Under the pieces are notes generated by a model. It was not told the DNA's origin. It searched no databases and saw nothing but the letters and a program-made list of their open reading frames with translations. A stretch of DNA of 64,000 nucleotides, from the NCBI GenBank assembly GCA_964445695.1, contig CAYULF010000026.1, positions 14,216 to 78,215 of the forward strand. The letters are read 5' to 3'. Made by a program: the position numbers and the translations under genes. Positions 53,212 through 61,935 of the stretch are shown here, piece after piece. The number at the start of each line of letters is the position of its first letter. The first letter of the stretch is position 1. This stretch comes from JAUIKM01 sp964445695. Its GTDB lineage: Bacteria; Bacteroidota; Ignavibacteria; Kapaibacteriales; UBA7675.

Positions 53212-54198
53212 TCAGCTCAGGGGTACGGTATACTGCGTTTCGGGACGCAGCAATGCTTCGCGCACCCACCTGCCGCGTTCTTCGGCCGTTCGGCGCACGG
53301 CCAGACGTTCCTTGTTGCAGGGACCGTCTCCGTTGATAACGCGTTTGAATTCATCCCAGTCCGGTTCGGTGTATTCCCAACGGCGCGTTTCGGGGTTTTT
53401 GCGCAGGTTGGGATCGGGCAGCGTCAGCTCCAGTTCCCAGATTTTCGGAACATACATGTTGAGGAACTGCTGACGCATTTCGTCGTTGGAAGCCATCTTC
53501 ACCTTCCAGCGCATCAGCTTCTCGCCGTGGACGGAAGCATTGTCCGGCGGGCCGAAGAAATGCATGATCGGCGGCCACCAGCGATTGAGGGCATCCTGAA
53601 GCGCTTCGCGCTGAGCGGGAGTGCCTGTTGCCAAGTGTACCACGGCGTCGTAGCCGTACTTGAGGTGGAACGACTCTTCCTGGCAAATTCGCTCGAGCGC
53701 GCGGCAGTAAGGAGCGTACGACCCCTTTGAATTGGTTACCTGGTTAACAATCGCTCCTGCGTCGATCAACCATGCGATCACCGCCGTGTCGGCCCAGGTC
53801 TTTGCCGGATAGTTGAACACGTTCGAATACTTGGATTTACCGCTTATCAGATCGTTGATCATTTCTTCGCGGGATTTGCCAAGCGTCTCTGCGGCGTTGT
53901 ACAACAGCTGGGCATGCCCAACTTCATCCTGCACTTTGGCTGCAAGCGCAAGTTTGCGACGGAATCCAGGAGCGCGCGTGATCCAGGTGCCTTCAGGCAG
54001 CGCCCCAATGATTTCAGAGTGTGCATGTTGCTCAATCAGGCGAATGAGCTGACGACGGTATTCGAAGGGCATCCAGTCATGCGGTTCGATTTTTTCCCCG
54101 CGATCAATCCGCGCCTCGAATTCGGCCAGTTTGACCGGATCGTCGTCGTCTTTGTGGTCCTGGAGCGGTTTGTCAAAAATGTATCCACCACCGTACAT
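53212..54198 (-). CDS. paaA: Phenylacetyl-CoA epoxidase catalytic subunit PaaA
   Basis: This 328-aa catalytic di-iron subunit epoxidises the ring of phenylacetyl-CoA. Iron-ligand motifs are visible: E-x-x-H in VQDEVGHAQLLYN and EESFHLKYGYD, with the acidic HSEIIGALPEG. WWPPIMHFFGPPDNAS is typical of PaaA. ATG 54198 is preceded by AGAGGTG at good spacing. The open frame to 54351 has no such site. It is the first gene of paaABCD. No paaE reductase, paaK ligase or later-pathway genes are in the window. Confidence 0.96.
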   Translation of the reverse strand: MYGGGYIFDKPLQDHKDDDDPVKLAEFEARIDRGEKIEPHDWMPFEYRRQLIRLIEQHAHSEIIGALPEGTWITRAPGFRRKLALAAKVQDEVGHAQLLYNAAETLGKSREEMINDLISGKSKYSNVFNYPAKTWADTAVIAWLIDAGAIVNQVTNSKGSYAPYCRALERICQEESFHLKYGYDAVVHLATGTPAQREALQDALNRWWPPIMHFFGPPDNASVHGEKLMRWKVKMASNDEMRQQFLNMYVPKIWELELTLPDPNLRKNPETRRWEYTEPDWDEFKRVINGDGPCNKERLAVRRTAEERGRWVREALLRPETQYTVPLS

Positions 54199-54432
54199 GT
54201 AGCACCTCTTTCCTGGATAAATGGCGGACGACCAAGAGTCTCCGCGAGAGGAAGATTGTACCCCGAAATCCGAAGTTAGGCTAAATACGATCATCATGCA
54301 ATGACATTGTTCTGTGAAATTCAGGTCCGTGGGCGCGTCGGCAGAGAGCAATCTTCAAATAGTTGAAGGGTTGCTCTCGTCTGGGCACCCAATCAAAAAA
54401 TCCGCCAACTGAGCAAATCCGGCAGGCTAACC

Positions 54433-55245
54433 ATGATGTACGATGTCGTTGACTTTCAAAAAGATGTGATTGAAGCAAGTGCCACAAAACCCGTGTTGGT
54501 CGATTTCTGGGCGCAGTGGTGCGGGCCGTGTCGTATGCTTGGCCCCTTGCTGGAATCCTTGGCCGCAGAACATTCCGACCGGTGGACATTGGTCAAGGTG
54601 GAAACCGATAAACACCCCGAAATCGGCGCCGAGTACGGCGTGCGCGGTATTCCCAATGTGAAGCTGTATCGCGATGGTAAAGTGGTGGATGAGTTTACGG
54701 GGGCAATGCCGGAGCGGGTGCTGCGATCCTGGCTCGAAAAAGCGATTCCCAACCCCCTCGATCAAGAGGTAGAGCAGGCTGTGGAACTGCTCGAGGCCGG
54801 ACAAGCGCTGGAAGCGCGCGAACGTTTGCAGTCTGTCCTGGAGCGCGAACCGCGCCATGAAGGGGCTGCCGCTCATCTGGCGCGTTCACTTGCCATTGAT
54901 GATCCGGTTGCGGCCGGCGAGCTGGTCACCGACATTTATGAGAACTCGAAGTTTTTTGAGCTTGCCGACAGCGTTCGCACACTGGCGGCACTGGCGCGTC
55001 ACTTGCCCGATGGTGAATTGCTGCCCGAAGCAGATGTTCGCGAAGCCTACATAACTGCGATCAGTTCGCTGTTTAACAAGGAGTTTGATACGGCATTGGA
55101 AGCCTTGATCGGTATCATCCGCCGTGATCGCTATTATGACGATGACGGCGCGCGCAAAGCATGCATCGCCTTGTTTAAGTTGCTGGGCGAAGACAACGAG
55201 ATAACTCTGCGTCATCGCCGCAGTTTCGACGGAGCGCTCTACTAG
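54433..55245 (+). CDS. ybbN: Thioredoxin-TPR co-chaperone/oxidoreductase (YbbN-like)
   Basis: This is a 270-aa cytoplasmic protein. Residues 1-110 form a thioredoxin domain with intact active site WAQWCGPCRM and cis-proline GVRGIPNVKLY. In E. coli YbbN/CnoX the first cysteine is lost, so this form can probably act as an oxidoreductase. Residues 120-265 are TPR-like helices (AVELLEAGQALEARERLQSV, ALEALIGIIRRDRYYDDDGA). Members protect unfolded proteins and pass them to chaperones. It is divergent from paaA with 234 bases between, where promoters for both must lie. Confidence 0.92.
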   Translation: MMYDVVDFQKDVIEASATKPVLVDFWAQWCGPCRMLGPLLESLAAEHSDRWTLVKVETDKHPEIGAEYGVRGIPNVKLYRDGKVVDEFTGAMPERVLRSWLEKAIPNPLDQEVEQAVELLEAGQALEARERLQSVLEREPRHEGAAAHLARSLAIDDPVAAGELVTDIYENSKFFELADSVRTLAALARHLPDGELLPEADVREAYITAISSLFNKEFDTALEALIGIIRRDRYYDDDGARKACIALFKLLGEDNEITLRHRRSFDGALY

Positions 55246-55304
55246 AAAAGCAATCGACAAAAGAGTGATTCAGTTGGGGGGGAAGACACCCGGGATAACA
55301 ACAA

Positions 55305-55340
55305 CCGTTATTGCAAATACAGCCCCAATTGCAATAACGG
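55305..55340. terminator. Inverted repeat between convergent genes
   Basis: CCGTTATTGCAA (55305-55316) and TTGCAATAACGG (55329-55340) are a perfect 12-bp pair with a 12-base loop, placed between the ybbN and EVE stops. There is no T run on either side, so termination is likely but not proven. Confidence 0.5.
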
Positions 55341-55362
55341 CTCAACCCAGAGCTTCGACAAC

Positions 55363-55821
55363 TTACTTGCGCAAGCCCGTCACGATTTTCCACTCATCCA
55401 CGGTAACAGGCATTATGCTCAGCCGCTGACCTTTTCGTAGTACCAGCATGTCCTCTAGTCCTGGTGTCTGTTTCAATTCATCAAGTGTAATCGGCGGATC
55501 ATAGCTTTGGTGTTTCTGAACATCGACAACCGACCAACGTGGATCCTCACTCTTGCTCTTTGAGTCGAAATATTTGCTCTTTGGATCGAATTGTGTTGGA
55601 TCCGGATAGGCTTCTCTGACAATTTTTACTACACCGAAAATTCCCAGCGGCTTGATGACACTGTGATAAAAAAATGCCAGGTCGCCGACTTTCATCTGGC
55701 GCATAAAGTTGCGGGCCTGGTAGTTGCGCACGCCTTCCCAGTGATCGCGTTCATCTTTCTCGGCCAGAAGTTCCGGCCAACCATACGTGTCCGGGTCGCT
55801 TTTCATTAACCAGTACTGCAT
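55363..55821 (-). CDS. EVE domain protein
   Basis: This 152-aa protein consists of one EVE domain, a PUA-like fold that binds modified bases in DNA or RNA. Typical blocks: YWLMKSDPDTYGWPEL at the start, RDHWEGVRNYQARNFMRQMK, VGDLAFFYHS, and DPRWSVVDVQ. Stand-alone EVE proteins are thought to monitor modified nucleotides. ATG 55821 is preceded by AAGG. It is the last gene before the replication origin region. Confidence 0.9.
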   Translation of the reverse strand: MQYWLMKSDPDTYGWPELLAEKDERDHWEGVRNYQARNFMRQMKVGDLAFFYHSVIKPLGIFGVVKIVREAYPDPTQFDPKSKYFDSKSKSEDPRWSVVDVQKHQSYDPPITLDELKQTPGLEDMLVLRKGQRLSIMPVTVDEWKIVTGLRK

Positions 55822-56014
55822 TTGAACCTTTCCAATCTGTTAACCGGATTAATTGTGGTCCCGCGAATCTAAACAATTTCTGTCTTCAAGTCCGAATTGC
55901 TTTGAGCCGGCTTGGTCTGAACTCAAGCTCATGAAAAGTTAAATGCAAAACGTTTGCCTGTTTGTTGTTTTTCCAATTCTTTCCAAGATGTTTAAATGTT
56001 TAGGGTTTCGGAAT
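55822..56014. other. Spacer between the EVE gene and the iterons
   Basis: No gene. It is AT-rich near 55980-56005 (TTTAAATGTTTAGG), which may be part of the origin melting region. Confidence 0.3.
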
Positions 56015-56235
56015 GCGAACAAAATGCATAAATGAGTACCGCTTCAACGCTTGTATTCATGCGGTTTCACGCGAGGATCGCTTTTTCGAAAGTGAACAAA
56101 ATGCATAGTCAAAACGAACAAAATGCATAAGTAAACGAACATTTTGCATAGTTGACCCGCACAAAATGCATAGTTAAACCGCACAAAATGCATAGCTAAA
56201 ACGAACAAAGCGCATAAAGGCGCACAAAATGCATA
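56015..56235 (+). repeat. Direct iterons of a replication origin
   Basis: Eight copies of a 16-mer close to (A/C)CG(A/C)ACAAAATGCATA start at 56015, 56092, 56114, 56135, 56157, 56179, 56201 and 56220. Seven form a tandem array with 19-22 bp periodicity, about two helical turns, so bound Rep protomers would lie on one face. The fourth has ATTTT for AAAAT and the seventh AAGCG. This is the classic structure of an iteron-regulated origin bound by a Rep_3-type initiator, which is encoded just downstream. Confidence 0.9.
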
Positions 56236-56273
56236 ACATTCCTACGTTCAGGGCCCGATTCCGCCCGTTCAGC

Positions 56274-56840
56274 TATGCAAAATGTTCGGTTAACCACGAT
56301 TTTCCGCCCTTTTATGCAAATGGACCTGGCATGGGCTGTAATTTGCGGGTCATTCCGGTTTCAATTCCTCCCTCCCCTCCAGCAGGCCATGCAATTTGTT
56401 AGGGTTTGCAGGCCGAATCCCACCATTGATTCAACAATTCGGCGTGGCTGAACTCGAAGATCGGTTGTTGAGCTAAAAAAAATCGTGAAATCTCAGCTTA
56501 TGCAAAATGTTTGTTTTGATTGGCGGATCGACCTTCTCACCTACCGGATCCGTAGCACGCCGGAAGGAACAGGATTACAATGCGCTTTCTATGCATTCTG
56601 TTCGGGTTGGTTCTCAGAGCACTGTGAGCACAATGCCGAGCCAAAAGTTACTCTGGTATCCGCAAGCCTTGATAAACGGAGTTGCACCTGCTCTTGACTT
56701 TTGATTGGATGAGTTCATGTCCGCCGCAAGTAATTATGCATTTTGTTCGGTTTGAGCTACTTGCAGAGTCTTCCCAACGTGAGCAAGTCTCCACTCCTTA
56801 CATGCAAGACTGCTGTCAAATGCTTATGCAATTTGTTCGG
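56274..56840 (-). repeat. Inverted copies of the iteron upstream of rep
   Basis: Five copies in the opposite orientation start at 56274, 56499, 56590, 56735 and 56825 (form TATGCA-TTTGTTCGG with small changes). They are scattered over 570 bases up to about 120 bp before the rep start. Inverted iterons near a rep promoter usually mediate autorepression or handcuffing control. No ORF in this stretch is convincing. Confidence 0.75.
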
Positions 56841-56961
56841 TGTTGTGGTTTGAAGCCGCATTGCAGTCTTATCGTTCAACAGCTGGTCTAGAATATTCAT
56901 TTATTCCGAACAGGTTTTATTTGTATGTTCGGTTCATGCTATATACTTGGGAGTAAAGGGC

Positions 56962-58368
56962 ATGGCACGTGCCGTTTCCAAAAAAGAGGATGCCGCAGCG
57001 ACCAAATCGCGCGGAAAGAGCAAGTCAAAGATTCTGCTCAAAAAGCATTCGGCTCTGGTGCAGATGAAGAACGTGCCGACGGCCGGTCAACGCAAACTGC
57101 TCAACACCTTGCTGCAGATTGCCGGCGAGCGCCTGCGCGAAAACCAGAATACGCGCATGTTCACTACGAGTTTTAACGAGATCAGACACCGCAGCGGCAT
57201 GCAGAAAGAAACAAACTATCAGCGCATCAAAGAAGCGCTCGAAGGTCTGGCCAACGTCAACGTCAAGTACAATGTGCTCGACAAGGACAAGGAAATTGAG
57301 TGGGGCGTATTTGCCCTCGTGTCCGAAGCAAAAGTTCGGTCGGACGGCAGCGTTACGTTTGCCTTTCCGCCGACGATTCACGACAACATCCTCTTCCCTT
57401 CCATGTTTGCCGTGCTCAATACCGGCATCATCAACGGCTTGCGCAGCAAATACGCGATTGCCCTGTATGAATTATTGCAGGATTATCGCCGCATCGGCAT
57501 GGTGACGATGACGATTGACGAGTTTCGTGAGCTCATGGCCCTTGAGCACGAATACACCGAATTTTCCATGCTCCGGCGGCGGATTATTCATGCGGCTGTG
57601 AAAGAAATCAATCGCAAAACGGACATGCGGGTCAGTTACGAATGTATCAAGGATGGGCGGAAGTACACCGACGTGACCTTTCTTGTTTCCAGCGCCACAT
57701 CATTGAACCGTGAAGAAAACAGTCTGTTTTCCCAGGTGCATGAAGTCGATTCGGAGATTCCCAATGCCGCTCTCGCTGCGCGCCTGCGGTACTATGGCAT
57801 CGCCGAGCAGCGCGCCATTGAATACGCCCAGTCGAAAACCGAAGCAGAACTGAGCGCGGCGATCAAAATGTTCGAGAAACGCTACGAGCGCGGCGGTGTG
57901 GAAAATCCGGCGGGACTGCTGATTTACTTCCTGGACAACGTGGTTATCAGTAACGCAGACAGACAGGCGCCGGCGCTGCCGCAGTTCAAAACCAGTGCCG
58001 CTGCCGGCGACAGCCGGCAGGAGGAAATTCTACGAGAACTCGAGCGACTGTTCCGCCGCCACTGCGACAAGTTGATCAGCGAGCGTTGCGCCGATTCCGC
58101 TGTTGAGGAGATTGAAGATTTTATCAGTCAGTACGAAGGCAACAGCATTGTGCTTGACCAGTTGCGCAATGCAGACGGTGAGTTTGACCATGAACTCATC
58201 TCACATCATCGTTTGTTTCTGGCCTATCTCTATTCCAGATACATAGATGAAGAGGCCGAGTTTATGCGCTTTGCCAGGTCGCGTGGATTCATTGTCGCCA
58301 GGAAAGAAGACGGTTTTGTGATCGTCGGTGAGCAGTCTCCAGGCGATGATCTCTTCGCTGAAGAATGA
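56962..58368 (+). CDS. rep: Replication initiator (RepB/Rep_3 family)
   Basis: This is a 468-aa protein from ATG 56962, with AAAGGG close upstream. TTG 56947 is an alternative. Residues about 30-260 match the two winged-helix Rep_3 domains: KNVPTAGQRKLLNTLLQIA, FPPTIHDNILFPSMFAVLN, SKYAIALYELLQDYRRIG, MTIDEFRELMALE and AAVKEINRKTDMRVSYE. About 200 further residues (GIAEQRAIEYAQSKTEAELS) are beyond the usual length and helical. The iterons upstream are its expected binding sites. Together they define an autonomously replicating plasmid or chromid, or an integrated one. Confidence 0.92.
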   Translation: MARAVSKKEDAAATKSRGKSKSKILLKKHSALVQMKNVPTAGQRKLLNTLLQIAGERLRENQNTRMFTTSFNEIRHRSGMQKETNYQRIKEALEGLANVNVKYNVLDKDKEIEWGVFALVSEAKVRSDGSVTFAFPPTIHDNILFPSMFAVLNTGIINGLRSKYAIALYELLQDYRRIGMVTMTIDEFRELMALEHEYTEFSMLRRRIIHAAVKEINRKTDMRVSYECIKDGRKYTDVTFLVSSATSLNREENSLFSQVHEVDSEIPNAALAARLRYYGIAEQRAIEYAQSKTEAELSAAIKMFEKRYERGGVENPAGLLIYFLDNVVISNADRQAPALPQFKTSAAAGDSRQEEILRELERLFRRHCDKLISERCADSAVEEIEDFISQYEGNSIVLDQLRNADGEFDHELISHHRLFLAYLYSRYIDEEAEFMRFARSRGFIVARKEDGFVIVGEQSPGDDLFAEE

Positions 58369-58419
58369 GCGTATCCTTGAATTACCGAGCGCGTTTATAC
58401 ACAGCAATACATTTAAAAG

Positions 58420-59250
58420 TAAAAATGTAATTATGTGTTCGATTTTATCGATCTGGCTCGGGGCGAATCATTGTTCCGGCACAGAGTGGCTGGCAGTTGG
58501 CATCCGTTTTTATGTAACGGATGAAAAACAGGTGTAAATATAAAAGTATAAATGTACGTAAATTCGCCCGCTTCATGTACGATTGATCCCGCCATATTGC
58601 GCTTGACGGCTTGTTGTGTTCCGGCCTTAGTCGACTTGTCCCCTGGAGGCCTCCCCATCCGCAGGTGTTTTGTTCCACGCCGACAGTCCGTAGAAACGGC
58701 TGTAAATAAAAATGTAAAAAAGCAGACCTGCATAAATGCGAAAATATTCAGCGATGGTTGCTTCTCTGTCTTGTCCGGCATTGGGCCCGTTGTCCGTGTG
58801 CCTGTGCATAGTTTGATTGTATCCTTCGCGGTTTACCTGTATCCGCACAGCAATAAATAAAAATGTATAAAAGTAAAAATACCTGCCTATGTTGCTGCGC
58901 CACTCTTTTATGAAATCGGCAGGACGGCTCCTAAACAGCCCGATTTTGTACCGCTCTTGTTTGTGTATTGCGACGCCGAAAACCCTTCGTTTTGGTCGCG
59001 AATATATAAATGGCGATGCAATCATACATTCACATATTTATACTGGAACGCGGCCGCACATAAAGACATATGAATGCCGCTATGTAAATACATTTGTACC
59101 GTGCAACATTTACCAGCAGTTACTGTGATACGATTTTACATCCATATGCATATCCATCAAAACGTATTACTGTAAATACCACCAAACATTTCTATATTTG
59201 TAGTGGCTAATGCCAAAACGAATATTAGTATGCACATTTATAATTTTAAA
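58420..59250. repeat. AT-rich repeat region, possible centromere for ParA partition
   Basis: Between rep and parA lies about 900 bases without a gene. TAAAAATGTA or TATAAATGTA occurs at 58420, 58547, 58707 and 58858, spaced 127-160 bp, with many related words further on (TATATAAATGG near 59002, TGTAAATACATTTGTA near 59083, ATTTTAAATGTTAA near 59240). Repeats of this kind next to small parA genes are commonly the parS/parC centromere and promoter-operator. Confidence 0.5.
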
Positions 59251-59284
59251 TGTTAATCCAACATCAGAGCGGCAAGAGGAAGGC

Positions 59285-59857
59285 ATGAAAATTCTGGTGT
59301 ACAATTTCAAAGGCGGAGTGGGGAAGACCGCCTTTTCTCTGGCCTATGCGCTTGAGAGGGATTTTGGCGTTGTGACCAACGACACATACAGTCCGCTCGA
59401 AAAAGTGCTGCCGGAGGATCGCGTACTGAAGCTGAGCAAATCGGCGTCCGTTCCCGACTTTCCAGCCGACTACGACATCGTCTTCGACTTCGGCGGATAT
59501 ATCGATCAGCGGGTCATCGAAGCGGCCAAAATGTCCGACTGGGTTATCATTCCGACGGCGCCCGACTTCATCGAGCTGCAGGTAACGCTCGAAACGATCA
59601 AGGAAGTCGAACGCTACAACAAGCGCATCGTGATCGTGGCCAACAAACTCGGCAAGGACGATCTGGAACACATCCAGGAAGTCATCGGCGCATTCTTTGA
59701 CTATCCCGTCTTTCCGGTCAAAAACTCGCGTCTCTTCGGCAAGATATTCGAGGAACGCAAGTCCATCTCGGCTATCGCCGGCGAAAACGGTCTGGCCCGT
59801 TATACCTACCGTGCCATCATCAAACAGTTCAACAAAATTCTCGAACACATCGGCTGA
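59285..59857 (+). CDS. parA: ParA-family partition ATPase (small, type Ib)
   Basis: This is a 190-aa Walker-type ATPase that segregates the replicon. ATG 59285 has AGGAAGG upstream, and the reading from 59210 is a leaderless extension. The deviant Walker A is FKGGVGKTA with the signature lysine, the A-prime/Walker B region is DYDIVFDFGGYIDQRVIE, and ANKLG provides the nucleotide-specificity block. There is no N-terminal HTH, so it is of the short ParA class that uses a small ribbon-helix-helix partner, encoded 38 bases downstream. Confidence 0.9.
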   Translation: MKILVYNFKGGVGKTAFSLAYALERDFGVVTNDTYSPLEKVLPEDRVLKLSKSASVPDFPADYDIVFDFGGYIDQRVIEAAKMSDWVIIPTAPDFIELQVTLETIKEVERYNKRIVIVANKLGKDDLEHIQEVIGAFFDYPVFPVKNSRLFGKIFEERKSISAIAGENGLARYTYRAIIKQFNKILEHIG

Positions 59858-59895
59858 CGCCCGTAGTCGCAGCAGCTCAAAAGGGGGAGGCTCTC

Positions 59896-60153
59896 ATGGC
59901 CAAAAAAATGGATCTGTCCAATTTCTCGCTCGATAAGAACACCCAGGTGCTCAAATCCGATAAAAAGGACGTCGGACGGCCGACATTCAAGGACGCCGAC
60001 GTCGAATACACGACCATAACCGCGCACATTCCCGTTGCCACCAAAAAAAAGCTGATGCTCGCTCTGGCGACCACGTTCTACGATCGCTACAAAACCCAGG
60101 CGGAGCTCATCAACGACGCTTTGCTGGCTTTCATCGAAAACGAACGGGCCTGA
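59896..60153 (+). CDS. Small partition DNA-binding protein (ribbon-helix-helix-like)
   Basis: This 85-aa basic protein has a flexible N-terminus (MAKKMDLSNFSLDKNTQVLK) and a C-terminal part reading like a ribbon-helix-helix: strand TTITAHIPV, helix TKKKLMLALATTFYDRY, then QAELINDALLAFIEN. Size, charge and position after parA fit the ParG/CopG-like centromere-binding partner. GGGGAGG lies before ATG 59896. Its binding target is probably the AT-rich repeat region upstream of parA. It could also be a plain CopG-type regulator. Confidence 0.75.
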   Translation: MAKKMDLSNFSLDKNTQVLKSDKKDVGRPTFKDADVEYTTITAHIPVATKKKLMLALATTFYDRYKTQAELINDALLAFIENERA

Positions 60154-60447
60154 TCGGTCAACGGCCGACGTTATTTTGACGTTGCCGCCGATACACGTTC
60201 TGCCAAAGCTTTTCTGAGCCGGGCGTGGGGACAGCGTCCGTTCTGCTGTCGATATATTGCCAATATCTCTCCCTGCCTGATTTTCTTGTTTGGCCCGGGC
60301 TGCGCCCTCGCAGATTGCAGTCCGGTGCCGCCGCCGTTTGCCACAGATCGCTGTATTCACCGTCGCCGCCATAAATCATTTGCACACCAATGACCGATGA
60401 CGTATATTCGCTTTTGAGATATTTGTCAAACCGTACCGCTACTGATT

Positions 60448-61650
60448 GTGTCGAACCGTCCCTCTGCACGGGAAAACTCCCGCGATGTTGTCTGCCTTTG
60501 GTTTCCCGATTATCCCGCCTGGGTTTGGGCGGATCTGCGTGGCCATGAGTGCGAAATAGCTGTAAGCGAGAGCGGGGAAGTGATAGCAGTCAGTACCCCG
60601 CTGCGTCGTCGCGGCCTGCAGCGCGGTGAGAAAACCGCACGGGCGCGCAACCAGTTTCCCCAAGCCGAATTTGTGCTCCGTGAAATCTCTTTAGAGAAAT
60701 CCATGTGGCGGCGCCTGCTGCCGACGCTGAACGCCCTCAGTCCCAAACTGAGCGCCGTGCGGCCCGGGCTGGCGTTTATCGACGCCGAACTGCCGGCGCA
60801 ACTGGAGACATTTGTCCGCGAAGCACACATCCACGCCGGCCGCGCGCCCTGGCGTACGACCGCGCTGTTTGCGGCGCTCACCGCCGTCCCCGGTGAGGTC
60901 CGGACCGTTACGGCCGACGGACTGGAAGCCTTTCTTGACGCCTGCCCGCTGGGCATACTGCACGAGCTCGGTCCGGAGTGCGCGGCCGCACTGGACGTCG
61001 ATGCCGATATGCTGGCAAAGTTGCCGTTGTTCGGGTTCACGACGCTCGGCAGCGTGCGCCGACTGAGCCGCCGCCATCTTCAGGCGCAGTTCGGTGCGTC
61101 CGGCGCGGCGCTGTTTGATCTGCTGGACTCCGTGCGTGCGGACAGTGTGCTGCCGGACTACCGGCCGCCGACGGAAATACGCCGCCGCCTGCGCCTGGAA
61201 TTCGATGCATGTGAGCCCTGCGAACTGCTGCCGCAGGTGCGTCGCCTGCTGTTGCAGGCCGTCGACGAGCTGGGCGATCTGCGCTGCGGCCTGGTCACGC
61301 TGGAGCTGGAGCGCAGCGACGGCTGCGTGGCAACCGCCGCCAAACTGCTCAAGGAGCCGACGGGCGACGCGGATATTCTTCTGGGCGTGCTGCGCGCCCT
61401 GCTGCCCGGTCTGCTCGACGGGCAGGCTGTCGACGTTGTCGTGTTGCGCCTCGGCAGCCTCGCGAACGCCCGCTTCGTGCAGGAGCGCCTGCTGGACCGC
61501 CGCGTTCTGGTGGACGCCGTCGCCGCGCCGGTGCTGCGGCGCTTTCCACACGGCCTTAAACAGGCCGAAATTGAAAACCCCGACGCCTATCTGCCCGAGG
61601 ACGGCGTGCGCCTGCGCCCGTGGCCGCTGGCCGTGCCGGCGCGGCGCTGA
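60448..61650 (+). CDS. imuB: ImuB-like Y-family polymerase homologue
   Basis: This is a 400-aa protein of the ImuB group, inactive Y-family polymerase relatives that recruit DnaE2 for damage-induced mutagenesis. The opening VVCLWFPDYPAWVWAD replaces the DxDxFFA metal motif of true polymerases, and GLAFIDAELPAQLETF lacks the SxDE site, so it is catalytically dead. The helix-hairpin-helix region is present (DMLAKLPLFGFTTLGSVRRL) and the C-terminal half is ImuB-like (AVDVVVLRLGSLANARFV). GTG 60448 starts the chain. It heads imuB-DUF6504-dnaE2. The usual imuA gene is missing upstream, where the partition locus stands. Confidence 0.9.
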   Translation: MSNRPSARENSRDVVCLWFPDYPAWVWADLRGHECEIAVSESGEVIAVSTPLRRRGLQRGEKTARARNQFPQAEFVLREISLEKSMWRRLLPTLNALSPKLSAVRPGLAFIDAELPAQLETFVREAHIHAGRAPWRTTALFAALTAVPGEVRTVTADGLEAFLDACPLGILHELGPECAAALDVDADMLAKLPLFGFTTLGSVRRLSRRHLQAQFGASGAALFDLLDSVRADSVLPDYRPPTEIRRRLRLEFDACEPCELLPQVRRLLLQAVDELGDLRCGLVTLELERSDGCVATAAKLLKEPTGDADILLGVLRALLPGLLDGQAVDVVVLRLGSLANARFVQERLLDRRVLVDAVAAPVLRRFPHGLKQAEIENPDAYLPEDGVRLRPWPLAVPARR

Positions 61651-61688
61651 TCACATCAACCCGCTTAGTCAACAATCAGGAGCTCACT

Positions 61689-61922
61689 ATGCGAATGTAT
61701 CTGGAACCGATCAGGGCGGAGGGCGACCCGCGCCGCCCGCGCCGTTTTGTCTGGCGCAAACACATCCTCGACGTCCGCGAAATTCTCGAGCGCTGGATTT
61801 CCCAGACGCAGTGGTGGAATCAGGAAGAACGCCGCGTGTACATGCGCGTGCTGACGGGGGAGGGGATCGTGGAAGTTTACCGCAGCGGCGAGCGCTGGAC
61901 GCTCTCGCGCATCATGGATTGA
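61689..61922 (+). CDS. DUF6504 family small protein of the mutagenesis cassette
   Basis: This is a 77-aa protein with the pattern of DUF6504 as I recall it: MRMYLEPIRAEGDPRRPRRF, WRKHILDVREILERWISQTQ, WWNQEERRVYMRVLTGEG and a final strand. ATG 61689 has AGGAG at good spacing. The open frame from 61620 overlaps imuB and lacks a site. Genes of this type are found between imuB and dnaE2 in many bacteria. The role is not known, possibly bridging the two. Confidence 0.85.
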   Translation: MRMYLEPIRAEGDPRRPRRFVWRKHILDVREILERWISQTQWWNQEERRVYMRVLTGEGIVEVYRSGERWTLSRIMD

Positions 61923-61935
61923 GGGAGGGGGGACC

